64,000 bases of DNA. It comes from Turnera subulata. Taxonomy: Eukaryota > Streptophyta > Magnoliopsida > Malpighiales > Passifloraceae. A program made the translations under genes and the position numbers. Positions 31,575 through 44,540 of the stretch are shown here, one piece after another. Location of the stretch: NCBI GenBank assembly GCA_028386065.3, contig JAKUCV010001985.1, positions 23,768 to 87,767 on the forward strand. The letters run 5' to 3'. The notes under the pieces were generated by a model. It was not told the DNA's origin, did no database searches, and saw only the letters and a program-made list of their open reading frames with translations. Within the stretch, counting starts at the first letter, position 1. Every line of letters starts with the position of its first letter.

Positions 31575-34500
31575 ATGGCACAAAACACTAGCACAATGTC
31601 ACTGCGATCTGTCCTTAAGAAGGAAAAGCTGAATGGGAATAGCTTCCTAAAGTGGCATCGCAATTTGAGGATAGTCCTCATTGTTCTTTTCTTCAACATA
31701 CAGGAACTTCCCGGGCAAGGTTTACTTGGCCGCGGATTACGAGGATCCCGCCTTTCTCTACGAATGTTCTTCGTACAACTACTACGTAACCTACAACGTA
31801 CGGAATACGAACAATTGTACCTGAGACTCGAAGTCTTCGTTCATGAGAACTTGGGTGCGTTCGATATGATCGAACACCTAAAAATGCTCTTTGAAGAGCA
31901 AGCTAGGCATGAGAGGTATGAGACCTCTAAAGCATTGTTCCAATGCAAGATGGCTAAGTCATCACCCGTGAGACCTCATGTGCTCAAAATGATAGGATAC
32001 ATTGAGAGCCTTGAGGGTCTTGGTTTTCCTTTGCAAAAGAAATTGGCTGTTGATCTAGTCCTGCAATCGTTGCCGGATAGTTACAGCCAATTTGTCATGA
32101 ACTTCAATATGAATCATCTTGACAAATCCTTGTCTGAGTTGCTCAACATGTTAGGAACAGCTAAGCAACAGATGAGGACAAGCAAATCCAATAGCATTAT
32201 GATGCTTGGAAGTGGCAAAGGAAAAGGGTAAAGGCAAGATGAAGAAGCCTGCCAAAAAGTTTGGTGCATCTTCTTCACAAGTGCTGCAACCCAAGGGTGG
32301 TGTTGCAAAGGAAGGTCAATGCTTCCATTACAAGAAGTCTGGCCATTGGAAACGTAACTGCCCTGTTTACCTTGAAGAAGTAAAGAAACATAAGGGAAGT
32401 GAGACTTCCGCTTCAGGTATTTTGTTATAGAGGCTAGTATCTTTATCTCTGCATCATGGGTATTAGATACCGGATGTGGTTCTCACATTTGTTTAAATGT
32501 GAAGGAACTGAGAAAGAGTTGGAGATTGGCAAAGGATTAGATAGACCTATGTGTCCGAAATGGAGCAAGAGTTGCCACATTAGCCGTGGAGACTTACTAT
32601 CTATCCTTACCGAGTGGTTTGGTCTTAGAACTTGACAATTATTATTATGTACCTACCATAGGCAGGAATTCGAATTCTGTGTCTTGTATGGACAAGAAAG
32701 CTTTTCATTGAAAATAAAGAACAATTGTTGTTCTATTTATTTCAATGATATTTACTATGGTGGTGCATATTTAAGCAATGGTTTGTATGTTCTAAACCTA
32801 GAAACACCTATCTATAACATTAATACGAACAAGGTTAGAACGAATGATTCTAATGAAACCTACCTTTGGCATTGTTGTTTAGGCCATATAGACGAGACTC
32901 GTATTTCTAAATTCCATAAAGATGGACTTTTAGACTCATTTGATTTTGAATCATATGAGACATGTGAGTCATGTTTATTAGGCAAAATGACGAAGGCTCC
33001 CTTTACTGGTAAAGTTGAAAGAGCTTCAGACTTATTAGGTCTTATACATTCTGATGTGTGCGGACCTATGTCTACACAGGCTAGAGGTGGTTTTCAGTAC
33101 TTCATTACATTTACTAATGATTATAGTAGATATGGCTATGTGTATCATATGAAACACAAGTCAGAATCTTTTAAAAAATTCAAAGAATTCAAGAGTGAAG
33201 TACAGAATCAACTCGGCAAGAGTATTAAAATGCTTCGATCTGATCGAGGAGGTGAATACTTAGACCGAGATTTTCTTGATCATCTAAAGCAGTGTGGTAT
33301 TGTATCACAGCTTACTCCACCAGGTACGCCTCAATGGAATGGTGTATCTGAAAGGAGGAATAGAACTTTGTTAGACATGGTTCGTTCTATGATGAGTCAA
33401 TCTGACCTTCCTTCTTCATTTTGGGGACATGCATTATCAAGTGCTGCCTTTACACTTAACCGTGTTCCATCTAAATCGGTTGAAAAGACACCATATGAGA
33501 TATGGACAGGGAAGCGCCCCAATTTATCTTTTATGATGATCTGGGGTTGTGAGGCTTTTGTGAGACGAGAAGCATCAAATAAACTCGGCCCTAAATCCAT
33601 CAAGTGCCTCTTTGTTGGATATCCTAAGGAAACTAAAGGATATTATTTCTACAATCCCACCGAGCACAAAGTGTTTGTTGTTCGGACTGTTATTTTTCTA
33701 GAAAGAGAATTTATTTCTAGAATAATCAGTGGGAGTAAAATAGAACTCGAAGAAGTTCGAGATATTGAGGCTGAGATGGAACAAGGACAGGAACCACAAG
33801 ATGTTGTGGATGAGAATCCTGCGCCTGTAACATATGGACCGCGTAGGTCGGATAGGACTCGGTATGAGCCTGAGAGATATGGATTTCTTATGACTCACAC
33901 TGGGGACGTGATGCTCATAGATGAGGATGAGCCCACTTCCTATCAGCAGGCCATCACGGGTCCGGAATCTAAGAAGTGGCTAGAAGCCATGATTTCGGAA
34001 ATGGAATCCATGTATCAAAACAAGGTATGGACCTTGGTTGATCCACCTGAAAGGGTAAAACCCATAGGGGTCTTTAAGAAAAAGACCGACATGGGTGGTA
34101 ATGTGACTACCTATAAAGGGCGATTGGTGGCGAAAGGTTTCAAGCAAGTTCATGGTATTGACTATGATGAAACTTTCTCGCCAGTTGCCATGGTTAAATC
34201 CATCCGGATTCTATTGGATATAGCGGCATACTAGAATTATATGAGATATGGCAAATGGATGTCAAAACCACTTTCCTTAACAGAAATCTTTTGGAGGATG
34301 TGTACATGACACAACCTGAAGATTTTGTCGATCCAGAGAATGCCAATATGGTATGCAAGTTGCAGAGATCCATTTATGGATTGAAGCAAGCTTCTAGGAG
34401 TTGGAATCTTTGTTTTAATGAAGTGATCAAAGAGTTTAGTTTCATTAAGATTTAAGATGAACAATGTGTTTACAAGAAGGTTAGTGGGAGCACTATTGTT

Positions 34501-35278
34501 TTCTTGTTGTTATATGTTGATGACATTCTACTCATTGGGAATGATATTCCGACACTACAGTCTATAAAGACTTGGTTAGGGAAGAATTTCACAATGAAGG
34601 ACTTAGGAGAAGCTGCCTACGTGTTGGGCATAAAGATCTATAGAGATAGATCCAAAAGGCTTATCGGGCTAAGTCAGAGTACGTATATTGACAAGGTGCT
34701 AAAGAGGTTTAGCATGCAAGATTCCAAGAAAGGTTTCTTGCCCATGTCACATGGCGTATCTCTCTCAAACAATCTATGTCCTAGTACATCTAAGGAGAGA
34801 GAACCGACGAGTAAGATTCCTTATGCTTCTACAACAGGATCTATCATGTATGCCATGCTATGTACTCGATCGGATGTCGCTTATGCTTTGAGTGTCACAA
34901 GCTGATATCAATCTGATCCCAGTGAAAGTCACTGGACAGCGGTTAAGAACATCTTTAAGTACTTGAGAAGGACTAAGGATGCATTCCTTGTCTGCAGAAG
35001 CGTTGGTGAGCTTGTTGTAAGGGTTACACAGATGCTAGCTTCCAAACTGACAGGGATGACTTTAGATCGCAGTCAGGTTATGTGTTTTTATCTTGGAGTT
35101 GGTGTTGTTTGCTGGAAGAGTTCTAAGCAAGTAACAGTTGTCGACTCTACAACTGGGGTTGTATAAAGTTCCTTCTGAGAACTATGTAGCAGATCCTTTG
35201 ACTGAGCCTCTCACACAGCGGAAGCATGATGGTCAAGCTACATCCATTGGTATTAGATACATGCATGATTGGCTTTAG
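31575..35278 (+). pseudogene. Copia Gag-Pol relic with an RNase H deletion
   Basis: Gag starts MAQNTSTMSLRSVLKKEKLN and includes LVLQSLPDSYSQFVMNFNMN. A frameshift near 32215 precedes the zinc knuckle CFHYKKSGHWKRNC, whose second cysteine is tyrosine. The protease region (WVLDTGCGSHIC, about 32460) has stops. From 32684 to 34234 one frame covers GAG-pre-integrase, integrase (HSDVCGP, RSDRGGEY, NGVSERRNRTL) and the start of RT. RT continues from 34255 and 34504 with an intact LLLYVDDILLIG. RNase H stops at VVDSTT (35150) and jumps to near-terminal codons (NYVADPLTEPL, in another frame), so about 250-300 bp are deleted. Confidence 0.9.
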
Positions 35279-35292
35279 TGCAAGTGGAAGAT

Positions 35293-36828
35293 TATTAGTG
35301 ATGTGACCAAAAGCCAATCAATGGATGATCGTATATAGTCATGTATATACATTAAGGTTGTTCCAATAAATATGTTTATGAGATAAACGCTTGCACATAT
35401 TTATAACCCTAGAATATATTTTATATATTCTTAAATGTCCCTAGTCGATTATTATTATGGATGGGTTGTAATAATAAATTAAGACTAGCGTATGTTGAGA
35501 ATTATATGAGATATGAATTCTACATACAGGTACAAGTTACTCTTGAACACCTGACCTGGCTGGGTGTATTCTTGGGATGTACCTTGCAATATACTAACAG
35601 TAATCACCAAGAATATACAATTGTCCTTAGACCTGAGATCATCAAGGTTCCCAACATATGAGTCGTATACTTTGATATTATTCCTGGTCATTCGTAACTG
35701 AGTGGACTTAAGGGTAATCATTGGGTATATGATATAATCTGTAGTGGGTTTTGATTGATCGAGATGGGATTCGTCCAACCCATATAACGGGTATATTATC
35801 AGATGGCCTCTTGATAGAGTTGAACTGTTAAATGCGTGGCCACGCTCTGATTATATGATGTGGTGATATCATGAGTATCCGGTTTTACACAGTTAACTCG
35901 GGGACCATGAAACTAAGATTAAACATATACGAGATTGACGTTTTCCATGTCTCGGTTTAATCTTGATAATGGGACGAAAGGACGATGACATGTTTCCGAG
36001 GCATATTGAATCAGTACTGATCTTGTCGTTTGGGTAGCAATGATGTGTTGCTAGACGCTGCTCTTTGCTTATAATTGTAAAATGAGATTTTACGATTATT
36101 GCCAAACGTTACAAGTGCCTACAGGGTCACACACAAAGAATCGTTGATTCGAGCAGGTGGTTGAACCATGGATGGACCATGGTCCGACCAGGTGTGGTTG
36201 GACCGTGGTTGGACCGTGGTTGGACCAGGGTCGTTTTGAGCTTGTTTGGTTCACTAATTGTCAGAATTATTGAACCAAACTTGAGTGTTGTGATGTGTAA
36301 TTCCAATAGACTTAGTGGAGACATGATTAGACTACATTATGATGGTGTCTTAATCATGTTGGTTGATGGGCCACTATGTTGGCCATTAACTCCACTATAC
36401 TATACAGTAATGGGGTTGAGTAATCTGATTACTCTTGATCCCTCTCTCTCTTGAGTCTGAATTTTTAGAGCGTGAAGAATACACACTCACCCTCTTCCTT
36501 CTTTGAGAAAGTAAGAAGAACACAAAACACACATAGCTCCCGGAAGTCCGCAGCTAGCACTGCTGTTCGGGAGTGCTCGGGTTGGAGATCATGAGATGTT
36601 TTCCGACCAGAGATCGACGGTTCATGTGGATACCGTAGAGGGGTAAGATTTTTGTCCGGCTCTAGCTGATTCGGCACAACAGTTGGGTGAAAGATCTCAA
36701 CCGATTCAGGTACACAAAAATTGTTATTCGGTTTACTTACTTTCACTTGGATCCTCCATGTGTTTCCGGTTTTCCGCTGCGCATTTTATTGCATATGAGT
36801 GTCATATTTGCATGTCCGGAAACTTACA
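35293..36828 (+). repeat. 3' LTR of the truncated copia element
   Basis: Begins TATTAGTGATGTGACC after CAAGTGGAAGAT and ends GGAAACTTACA, about 1536 bp. The solo LTR at 38464-39987 is the same sequence in reverse orientation, which fixes both ends. It contains a short GGTTGGACCGTGGTT repeat (36187-36225). Confidence 0.9.
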
Positions 36829-38458
36829 CACAAGCGTCTGTATCCAAGACAAAAGGTTGTCAAAAATCTGGCAAGGCAAGAACTGGTGTGGTAATTACAG
36901 TTTGCTTGAGTTGATGAAATGCATTTTCTACCTCAGAACTCCAATGGAAATTGTCCTTCTTAGTCATAGTAGTGAGGGGTTTGCTGATCACACCATAATG
37001 CTGCACAAACTTCCTATAATAGCCTGGAAGACCAAGAAAAGAATGCAAGTCCTTCAGTGATTTTGGAAGTGACCAAGTATCCATGGCTTCTGCTTTCTTT
37101 GGATCAGTTGCCACTCCTTCTTTAGAAATGATATGGCCCATGTATTCCACACTAGCTTGAGCAAAAGAGTATTTGGATCGCTTGGCAAAGAGTTGATCTT
37201 CACGGAGCAACTGGAATACTAACCTCGAATGTGTTGCATCTGAAGCAAGGTCTGGACTGTATATAAGGATATCATCAAAGAAAACAAGGACAAATTTTCT
37301 AAGATAGGGACCAAAAATATGGTTTATAATGGCTTGAAAGGTTGCTGGAGCATTAGTGAGACCAAATGGCATTACACGAAATTTAAAGTGGCTATGGTGA
37401 GTGCGAAAGGCAGTTTTGGGAATATCCTCAACTCGCATTCTGATTTGATGATAACCAGAACGAAGGTTGATTTTTGAAAAGAAATGTGAACCACCTAATT
37501 CATTCAACAAATCATCAACTGTCGGGATAGGAAATTTCTTCTTAATGGTCTTGTCATTCAATTGACGGTAGTCTATACACATTCTCCAGCTACCATCCTT
37601 CTTTTTGACTAGTAAAATAGGTGAAGAAAATGGACTTTGACTAGGTTGTATTATTGTAGAGGCTAACATTTCTGAGACTTGTTTCTCAATTTCAGTTTTC
37701 TGGTCATGAGTGTGTCGGTAAGGGTTAAGCTTGATAGGTTCTGTGTTTGGTTGAAAGTTGATAGAGTGATCATGACTACGGTTGGGGGGAAGGGTAGTTG
37801 GTTCAGCAAACAAATCATTGTAATCAGATAATAGTGGAGAAATACAAGAGGGAATAGGATCAAATTTTACTTGAGTAGTAGTGTCCAGTTGCACCAAGGC
37901 TAGCTCCACATCTTCACCAATGCGAATGCATTTATGTATAGCGTCTACTGAGATCATTTACAGCTCTTTATTGGAATCCATCTTCCCACTGAGTTCCACA
38001 ACCTGATTCCCTTTGTTCAAGGACAGCTTGGAATGTTTCCAGTTGAATGAAACTGGACTAAAACGCAATAACCAGTCAACAGTAAGGACAATATCACAAC
38101 TACTCAAGTCCAATATTCGTAAATCTCTAGAGAAAGTAGTGCTCTCCATTTTCCAAGTGAAATTTTTACAAACAAAGGTGCTAATCATGTGCTGACCATT
38201 AGTTACCATTACTAATAGAAGGGTGGCGTCATGCATGGGAAGATTCAGTTCTTTGGCCACAGTGCTGCTCAAATAACTCAGTGTGCTCCCACTCTCAGCC
38301 ACGATAAATAACTATCTGCCATTATAATCGCCATCAATCTTCAAAACACCTGCACCACTGGACAATGTATGCAATAAACTGGTTTCCTCAGCTGGAGAAA
38401 TAGGAGCTGCTTCTTCATGCTCAAAGGTAGAATCATCTTAGTCTATCAAATCAAAGTC
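36829..38458 (-). pseudogene. Gypsy protease and reverse transcriptase
   Basis: Protease-like part (38350-37958): the active-site motif reads VAESGSTLSYLS, with E where retropepsins have D. After an in-frame TAA at the end of DSNKEL, the RT frame (37957-36860) runs from MISVDAIHKC. It has SPFSSPILLVKKKDGSWRMC, VDDLLNELGG, the fingers/palm block PFGLTNAPATFQ and the catalytic VFFDDILIYS, then GYYRKFV. A TGA after LALPDF interrupts the link to RNase H (PFVLDTDAC), where the copia LTR intervenes. Three or more stops and the D-to-E change indicate an inactive element. The RT block itself is well preserved. Confidence 0.93.
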
Positions 38459-38463
38459 ATCAA

Positions 38464-39987
38464 TGTAAGTAACCGGGCATGCAAACTTGACAATCAAACA
38501 TGCAGCGGAAAGACTCGGTACTCGTGGAGGATCCATGTGAAACAGAGTAAACCGAATAAACAAAAATCGTACCTGGATAGGTCGAGCTCTTTCACTCAAC
38601 TGTTGAGCCGAATCAGCAATAACCGGACAGAAATCCTGCTCCTCTACGGTATCCACACGAACCGTCAATAACTAGCCGAAAATTGTCTCACGATTACCAA
38701 CCCGAGCACTCCCGAACAGCAGTGCTAGCTGCAGATTTTCGGGAGCTTGAACTTGTGTTTGATGTGTTTCTTTTTTTCTCAAAGAAAGGGGTGTGTATGT
38801 GTGTTCTTACAAAGTCTGGAAAAACTCTCTCAAGTCTCAAAACCAGAATGAATGAAGTCTCAAGCATAATCTGATTATGCATACACTAATCCCAATCAAC
38901 AAAAGCATGAGACAATGGCCAACACCCTTGGCCCATCATGATTAGGCTTTTGTCTAATCATGTCTCCATTATCTCTTAGTGGGATTACACATCACAAGGA
39001 ATCAATCTGGTTCAATAATTTAGACAATTAGTGAACCAAAGCAATCCAAAACGACCCTGGTCTAACCACGGTCCAGCCACAGTCCAACCACCTAATCGAA
39101 CCATGGTCCAGCCATGGTTCAACCACCAGCTCGAATCAACAGTTCTAAGTGTGTGACCCTGTAGGCACTTGTAACGTTTGGCAATAATTGTAAAATCTCA
39201 TTTTACAATTATAAACAATGAGCGGTATCTAGCAACACATCATTGCTACTCAAACGACAAGATCAGTACTGATTCATTATGCTCGGAACATGTCATCGTC
39301 CTTTCGTCTCATTATCAAGATTAAACACGAGACATGGAATAAGTCAATCTCGTATATGTTTAATCTAAGTTTCTTGATCCCCGAGTTAACTGTGTAAAAC
39401 GGATACTAATGATATCACCATATCACACAATCCGAGCATGGCCATGCATTTACAGTTCAACTCTATCAAGAGGCCCAACTGATAATATACCCGTTATATG
39501 GATTGGACGAATTCCATTTTGATCATACAAAACCCACTACACATTATATCATATATCCAATGATTACACTAAGGTCTACTCAGTTACGAATAGCCAAGAG
39601 TAATATCAAAGTATATGAGTCACATGTTGGGAACCTTGATGTTCTCAGGTCTAAGGACAATACATATAAGAACCACTAATGACAATCATATAATGTTCCA
39701 TGTAGTGTTCTTATGTTGGGTCGGTCCAGTCCACAAGTTCTCCAACTCTTACCCGTATGTAGAATTCATATCTCATATAATTCTCAACATATGATAGTCT
39801 TAATTTATTATTACAACCCATCCATAATAATAATCGACTAGGGACATTTAAGAATATAAAACATTCTAGGGTTATAAATATGTGCAAGTATTTATCTCAT
39901 AAACATATTTATTGGAATAACCTTAATGTATTTACATGACTATGAACATTCATCCATTGATTGGCTTTTGGGCATATTACACTAACA
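38464..39987 (-). repeat. Solo copia LTR with TSD ATCAA, inverted relative to 35293-36828
   Basis: On the minus strand it runs from TGTTAGTGTAATATGCCC to GGTTACTTACA, 1524 bp. ATCAA is present at 38459-38463 and 39988-39992. The gypsy frame is continuous across the site: LLCVEPLD…DFDLID joins zinc knuckle to protease. Same family as the 3' LTR at 35293-36828. Confidence 0.95.
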
Positions 39988-39992
39988 ATCAA

Positions 39993-41190
39993 GAGGCTCA
40001 ACGCAAAGTAATAGCCGAACACGACATTGGTGGCCAGGAGAATAGTTATCGCCACATCTGAAACACAAACCAGCTCTCCTACGCTGCTTAACAAGAGATT
40101 GCCTCGATTGTTCAGGAGGCCTGATCATCAATGCTTTACTAGAGGAAGCATTGGTACCCAACGTATCATGATTCTTCCACATTAAGGCCCGAGAAGTAGA
40201 GGTAGAACTCTCTGAACTTGCTTCTCTTGGACTTGTTACATAATAAGGAGCTCTGGTAGGTGGTCGTTGCATACAACGGAGGGATAACTCTTGCACCTTC
40301 GCCTGCTTAAACGCATCAGCTAAAGTAGTAGGATTAAGGATTTTCACGAAGGATGCAAGTCATCCTTCATTCCAGCTAAGAAGAAAGACAAATACTCATG
40401 TTTTGAGAAGGTATCATTCATATCTAGCAATAAAGAACGCAAGGACTCAAACTTCTCCTGATATTCAACAATTATGCCCTGTTGTCTTAAGAGCATGAAC
40501 TCCTCCATAACATCTAGCTATTCACTCATCCCAAACCTAGTGCAAAGAGCTACAGAGAACTCACTCCAAGACACTAAAGGTTTCTCAGTGAAAAACCCAT
40601 GGAACCAAAGATCAGCCTTGCCATCTAAATACATAGAGGCCAACTCCATCTTTCGATGCTCAGGTATTTTGTAAAGATCAAAGTACCGATTACATTTCCG
40701 TAACTAACCCTTAGGGTTTTCTCCTGAAAATGGCAATAGCTACAATTTGGGAATTTAGGGTAAAACTCATCGCTACTAGTACCCCCTTGAACTACTTTAT
40801 CCCTATTTTTATCCACAATAGGTACAACTCAAATTTTATCCACTATAGGAGTAACATCAATAGATTTACCAACAGAAGTAGCATCAACAGGATTAGAGCT
40901 AGGTGGTACAGGGTTACCAATAACTGGAGAAGGCATCGCTACCGAAGGGGAAGGTGTTGCCGCCGGTGGATTAGGCGGAATCCCAGGGTCCTCCAAATCA
41001 ACCACCCCTGGTCGCGATTTCTGCGGTGGTTCGCAAACAGCAAATGCTGCTAGTAACTCCCGCAACGAATCCATCTGGTGAAACATTTCAGCTTGAAATT
41101 GATCTTGTTTCAGTTACAGCATATCGTGCTTCGAAGCAAGTTCAAGCAGAGTGCAAAAGAACTGTGACTTTGGTCATAACCCGCAACAAG
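39993..41190 (-). pseudogene. Gypsy Gag (retrotransposon_gag and zinc knuckle)
   Basis: Minus strand. The N-terminal part (41086-40829) is proline-rich (GIPPNPPAATPSP). It is followed by a gag core, KADLWFHGFFTEKPLVSWSE, then GIIVEYQEKFESLRSLL and HEYLSFFLAGMKDDLHPS. The zinc knuckle CFRCGDNYSPGHQC lies near 40050. A stop in FGMSE*LDVMEEF and a frame change near 40350 disrupt it. No 5' LTR or primer site was found before 41290, so the element's own left end is missing. Confidence 0.85.
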
Positions 41191-41690
41191 ATTTCATATA
41201 GCCGCAGTTGAATAGCATAAAAAAAAAATTGTAGCCGCACCTGAAACAGAGTTGTGGTGAGTTGATTGATTTATGTGGCAAGAGATGCAGTATACTTAGG
41301 GAAAATGATGGAGTTAGTCACTCTGCTTTTGTTTTCTACTTCGTGCTTGCTTTCGTTGTGATTGAAGTCTCATAATTCTTTCATTGTGCAATTTGGGAAA
41401 GAGGTATGCAATTTCTGATGTTCTCCATCTGATGTAAACTCATAATTTGTCTAGAAAAAGAAAATTAATTTTCTATTTTCGTCCATTCTGTTGCACAAAA
41501 GATCTAGGTGGGAGATAAAGTGTTATATTAAGAATCAACGGTGGTGCGTGAACTACTAAACTAACATTCAAAATTACACAAAATTGGAATGCGGTGTTAA
41601 GAAGAAAGTGAGGTACGCAAAACCTACGGCTGTCTTCACATTTCAACCCAGTCTCGTCCCATCTTGTTCTGCAACCAAACGCAGCCTAAG
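41191..41690. other. Unassigned AT-rich DNA
   Basis: No frame, terminal repeat or family block recognised. The gypsy 5'UTR may occupy the first 100 bp. Confidence 0.3.
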
Positions 41691-41697
41691 AGAGAAC

Positions 41698-42005
41698 GGA
41701 CAACCAAATGGTTCAATTGAATTGTCAATTCTATCCTCAATTGCTATGGAAAGGCAACTTTGCCCTTTTGATCTGCTCCATTTGTTTTCATTTTTTCGGT
41801 CTTTATTAAAAGTGAGATAGTCTATTCCATCCATCTGTCCATGAGAACGGACGGCCAAATCATTCATATAAATTGTCAAATCTATCCTCAATAGTTATGG
41901 AAAGGCAATTTTGCCCTTTTGATCTGCTCTATTAGTTTTTGTTTTTTTTTGTTTTGGTCTTTAACGAAAGTGAGATAGTCTATTCGATGCATCTGTCCAT
42001 CATAG
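41698..42005 (+). repeat. Diverged tandem duplication of about 150 bp
   Basis: Two adjacent units. Both contain GGACAACCAAATGG / GGACGGCCAAATCA, CTATCCTCAAT(T/A)G(C/T)TATGG, AAGGCAA(C/T)TTTGCCCTTTTG, ATCTGCTC and GAGATAGTCTATTC. They begin near 41698 and 41850. Function unknown; nothing codes. Confidence 0.8.
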
Positions 42006-43360
42006 GCACAAGTGTCCCTTGGCATGCAGGTCTTCTTTTTATTTCTTACTTTCGAACTTCAACAAACAAAATGGAAAAACCTGCTACTTGACTTGACTCT
42101 TTGGTTCGTAAGTTGTTTTCTCTTCTAACATTTTCTGTAAATGTCGTCGTCAGTGCTATAATTGTTCCCATTTCCATTTCAAGGGATAGTAATTTGATTT
42201 ACTATGGGAGGATAAATTGGTGTCTTTCCTTCTAAGAGCATAAAATTAGAGGCCTTTTCAAATATGATGAATTATTGAAAGGGCCAGGTCCATTGATTAC
42301 ACAGACAGATCGCAGATTGTAGGTGAGACCGTTTTGGCTGCCATGCTTAGAGTTTTATTGATTATGATTAAAACAAATCTTTTTTTAATGTCCTTAGCAA
42401 GCTATATATTATGTCTATGTGTTCCCAATTTAATCTTGTCTGTACACTTTTCATTTCGCTTAGTTTGTTAATATTTTTATTTTTTTTTTACTAAAACAAC
42501 CTTAGAACCCAGGGGCGGATTTAGGGGGGCCAACAAGGACCATGACCCTCCCTAAGTTGTCTACATGTATAATTTTTCCAGTATTTAAGCACATGAACAT
42601 GTGTGGCTCGATAGTAAAAGTTTGAATTGGCCCCCCGAGCTCTCGTGGGTTTGATCCTCTGCAACCCAATTTTCCCTAACATTTTTTGACCTTTGAGTTT
42701 GGATACGAGGTTCTCCAGCTAAAGGTGGAGATAACTCAAACTGAGAAGGTATGCAGCTTCTTCTCTGGCTCCTCCAACCCTATTTGTATCTTGATTTCAT
42801 ATGGGAAAGAAAATTATGAAGATAAATGCTGATCTGGCCAAGATTAGAGATGATATTGTTGGATTTTGTCTAATTGGCCAAGATTAAAGAAAATATTGTT
42901 GGATTTTGTCTAATTATCTCCACGGAGAGATTTCCACAAATTATTGCCTGTATCATGTATGTATTTAATTGAATTGCTTGCAAATTAGTTCTTTCATGAT
43001 ACTGTACATGGAGGCATAATATTACTACCACACATGGTACATCCTCTCGTTGTCTATTTCAAAACAAGAGGTGGGCGATGATGGTATTCAAAAGTCATGG
43101 AATTTTAAAAGTTTGATAACTCTGCACTTGGAAGCCGCAGGAAAGAAAAAGAACAAACAAAGAAATGGTAATTGATTTTTTTAGATAATATGCTAGCCTT
43201 TTTAGTTGCATATATCCTTACTTTCAAAAGAGTTAGGCTCTTTAATATAGCACCTGGGCAATATTTTGGACATAGTTTGAGTAGAACTCTCTTATACGAA
43301 ATCTCGAAATTTTCTAGAATTCTCCAAAATCATTTTCTTTGCTCTCAATCCTTTTTTAAC
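42006..43360. other. Intergenic DNA without recognised genes
   Basis: GGGGCGGATTTAGGGGGGCC at about 42512 and GGCCCCCCGAG at about 42630 resemble the ends of a small repeat. A similar GGGGGCCAACAGGGGCCATGG occurs at about 51837, but no matching TSD was found. TTGGATTTTGTCTAATT is directly repeated at 42860 and 42899. Confidence 0.3.
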
Positions 43361-43369
43361 TCTCTAAGA

Positions 43370-44540
43370 GCAAGTCAGGGGCCATGCAATGAAGTGAAAT
43401 ACCACATTTTTACTTGATTTCACTTCATTAAAACTATATTACAATAGACATTTATATAGACCAAAATTATAGTCACACCAACATAAGACTTAGTATAGGC
43501 TACTTGATTAAACTTTGTCATGCCTAAAAGCACTTAATTTAGCACCTTTACTTCTTCCCTTTCCAAATTTTATCCTTACAACTACTTTAAATTAAATAAA
43601 GCATTACATTAAAAGGCACAAGTACAGAGATTGAAAAGAAACAACAATTTGTACACTTTTTTCTCTTTCAATACATCTTGATCATATTCTAACACTCTCC
43701 TCAACATGCCCTTCAGCTTTATCTTTATTTTCAATTTCAATAATTTGAACTTGTTTCTTATCAAAGACTTGGTGAACAGACCTGAAATCTCTGCATCCCT
43801 TTTTTCCTTTAGAACTCTAATGGCTTCTCTTCAATATATGTACGTCAACAAAAAAAATGTGTATGCCAACCTTTTTTTACACTTTAATTTTCTAGTTTTT
43901 GCCATTTTCATTCATTTTCAGAATCTCACAATCAACAAACTCATCAACACAACATTGAATAGCAACAGTATTCTTTATTTCAAGCTTTAAACCTGAACTA
44001 TCATTCCCACTCTCAACATCAATTAAGTTATAATATCAATTAACTTATAATTTGAATAATCTTTGAACTCTAAACAAAGATCCTCAGAAACAACAACTCT
44101 AGAATCATCACTTTCCACAGTTTCAACAGTATTTTCATGTCTATAATCAATAAGGATCTCATCAACCAAGACCTCTTTACCAAATAAAGCATCATCATCA
44201 ACTTCAACGCAATCACAACTCTTACCAATAAAAATTTCATTTTCATCTTTTACAATCAAATGAGAGCCTTTTGTTATCTCTGATTCGACTTCTTCATCTT
44301 CATCAATCTCTTCATTTTTATTGTTCCCAAGCTCATCACTTTCAAGGAACAGAATCACATAATCTTTCTACTCAAAAAATCCATGCCAAACTCTTCTTCC
44401 ATCTTTTCTGGCATAGCATGTTTATTGTCGTTGTTTCGAGATCAGAACATGGAAGAACTTCCCTTAATCTTGCAGCAATCACCTGACACCATTCTAACTA
44501 CTCAAAAAAGGAAAAAGAAACACTCACGCTTAAGCTCACT
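43370..44540 (-). mobile_element. Degenerate relative of the DEK_C-bearing LTR element
   Basis: LTR-like blocks (GAAGTGAAATACCAC, TTGATTTCACTTCATTA, TTATATAGACC, CTTGATCATATTCTAACA) lead to an internal region at about 43697. There a minus-strand frame (44358-44023) contains EILIDYRHENTVETVESDD and EDLCLEFKDYSNYKLID. These match EIFTDYSLENAIESVKSDD and EDLCLEFKDYSNNRLIE of the elements at 59786-61963. Upstream of it, with shifts, AARLREVL-like and SDLETTTINMLCQK (44500-44400) are the decayed DEK_C-like part. The outer ends are not clear. Confidence 0.75.

Larger units (their letters stand above)
31505..36828 (+). mobile_element. 5'-truncated Ty1/copia element inside the gypsy element
   Basis: Gag leader, Gag-Pol relic and a 3' LTR of 1.5 kb are present; the 5' LTR and primer site are missing. 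At 36828 the LTR ends in CTTACA and gypsy RNase H codons (DTDAC on the minus strand) follow. At 31505 the left partner is gypsy integrase C-terminus. One deletion that removed the copia 5' LTR together with gypsy RNase H and integrase core explains both gaps. Confidence 0.85.

Noticed and set aside
36187..36225. GGTTGGACCGTGGTT tandem motif as a regulatory array
   Set aside because: Only two to three units inside an LTR, with no further support.
42512..42640. Possible small transposon with GGGGGGCC-rich ends
   Set aside because: A partial resemblance to 51830 was seen, but no matching terminal repeats or TSD could be placed.
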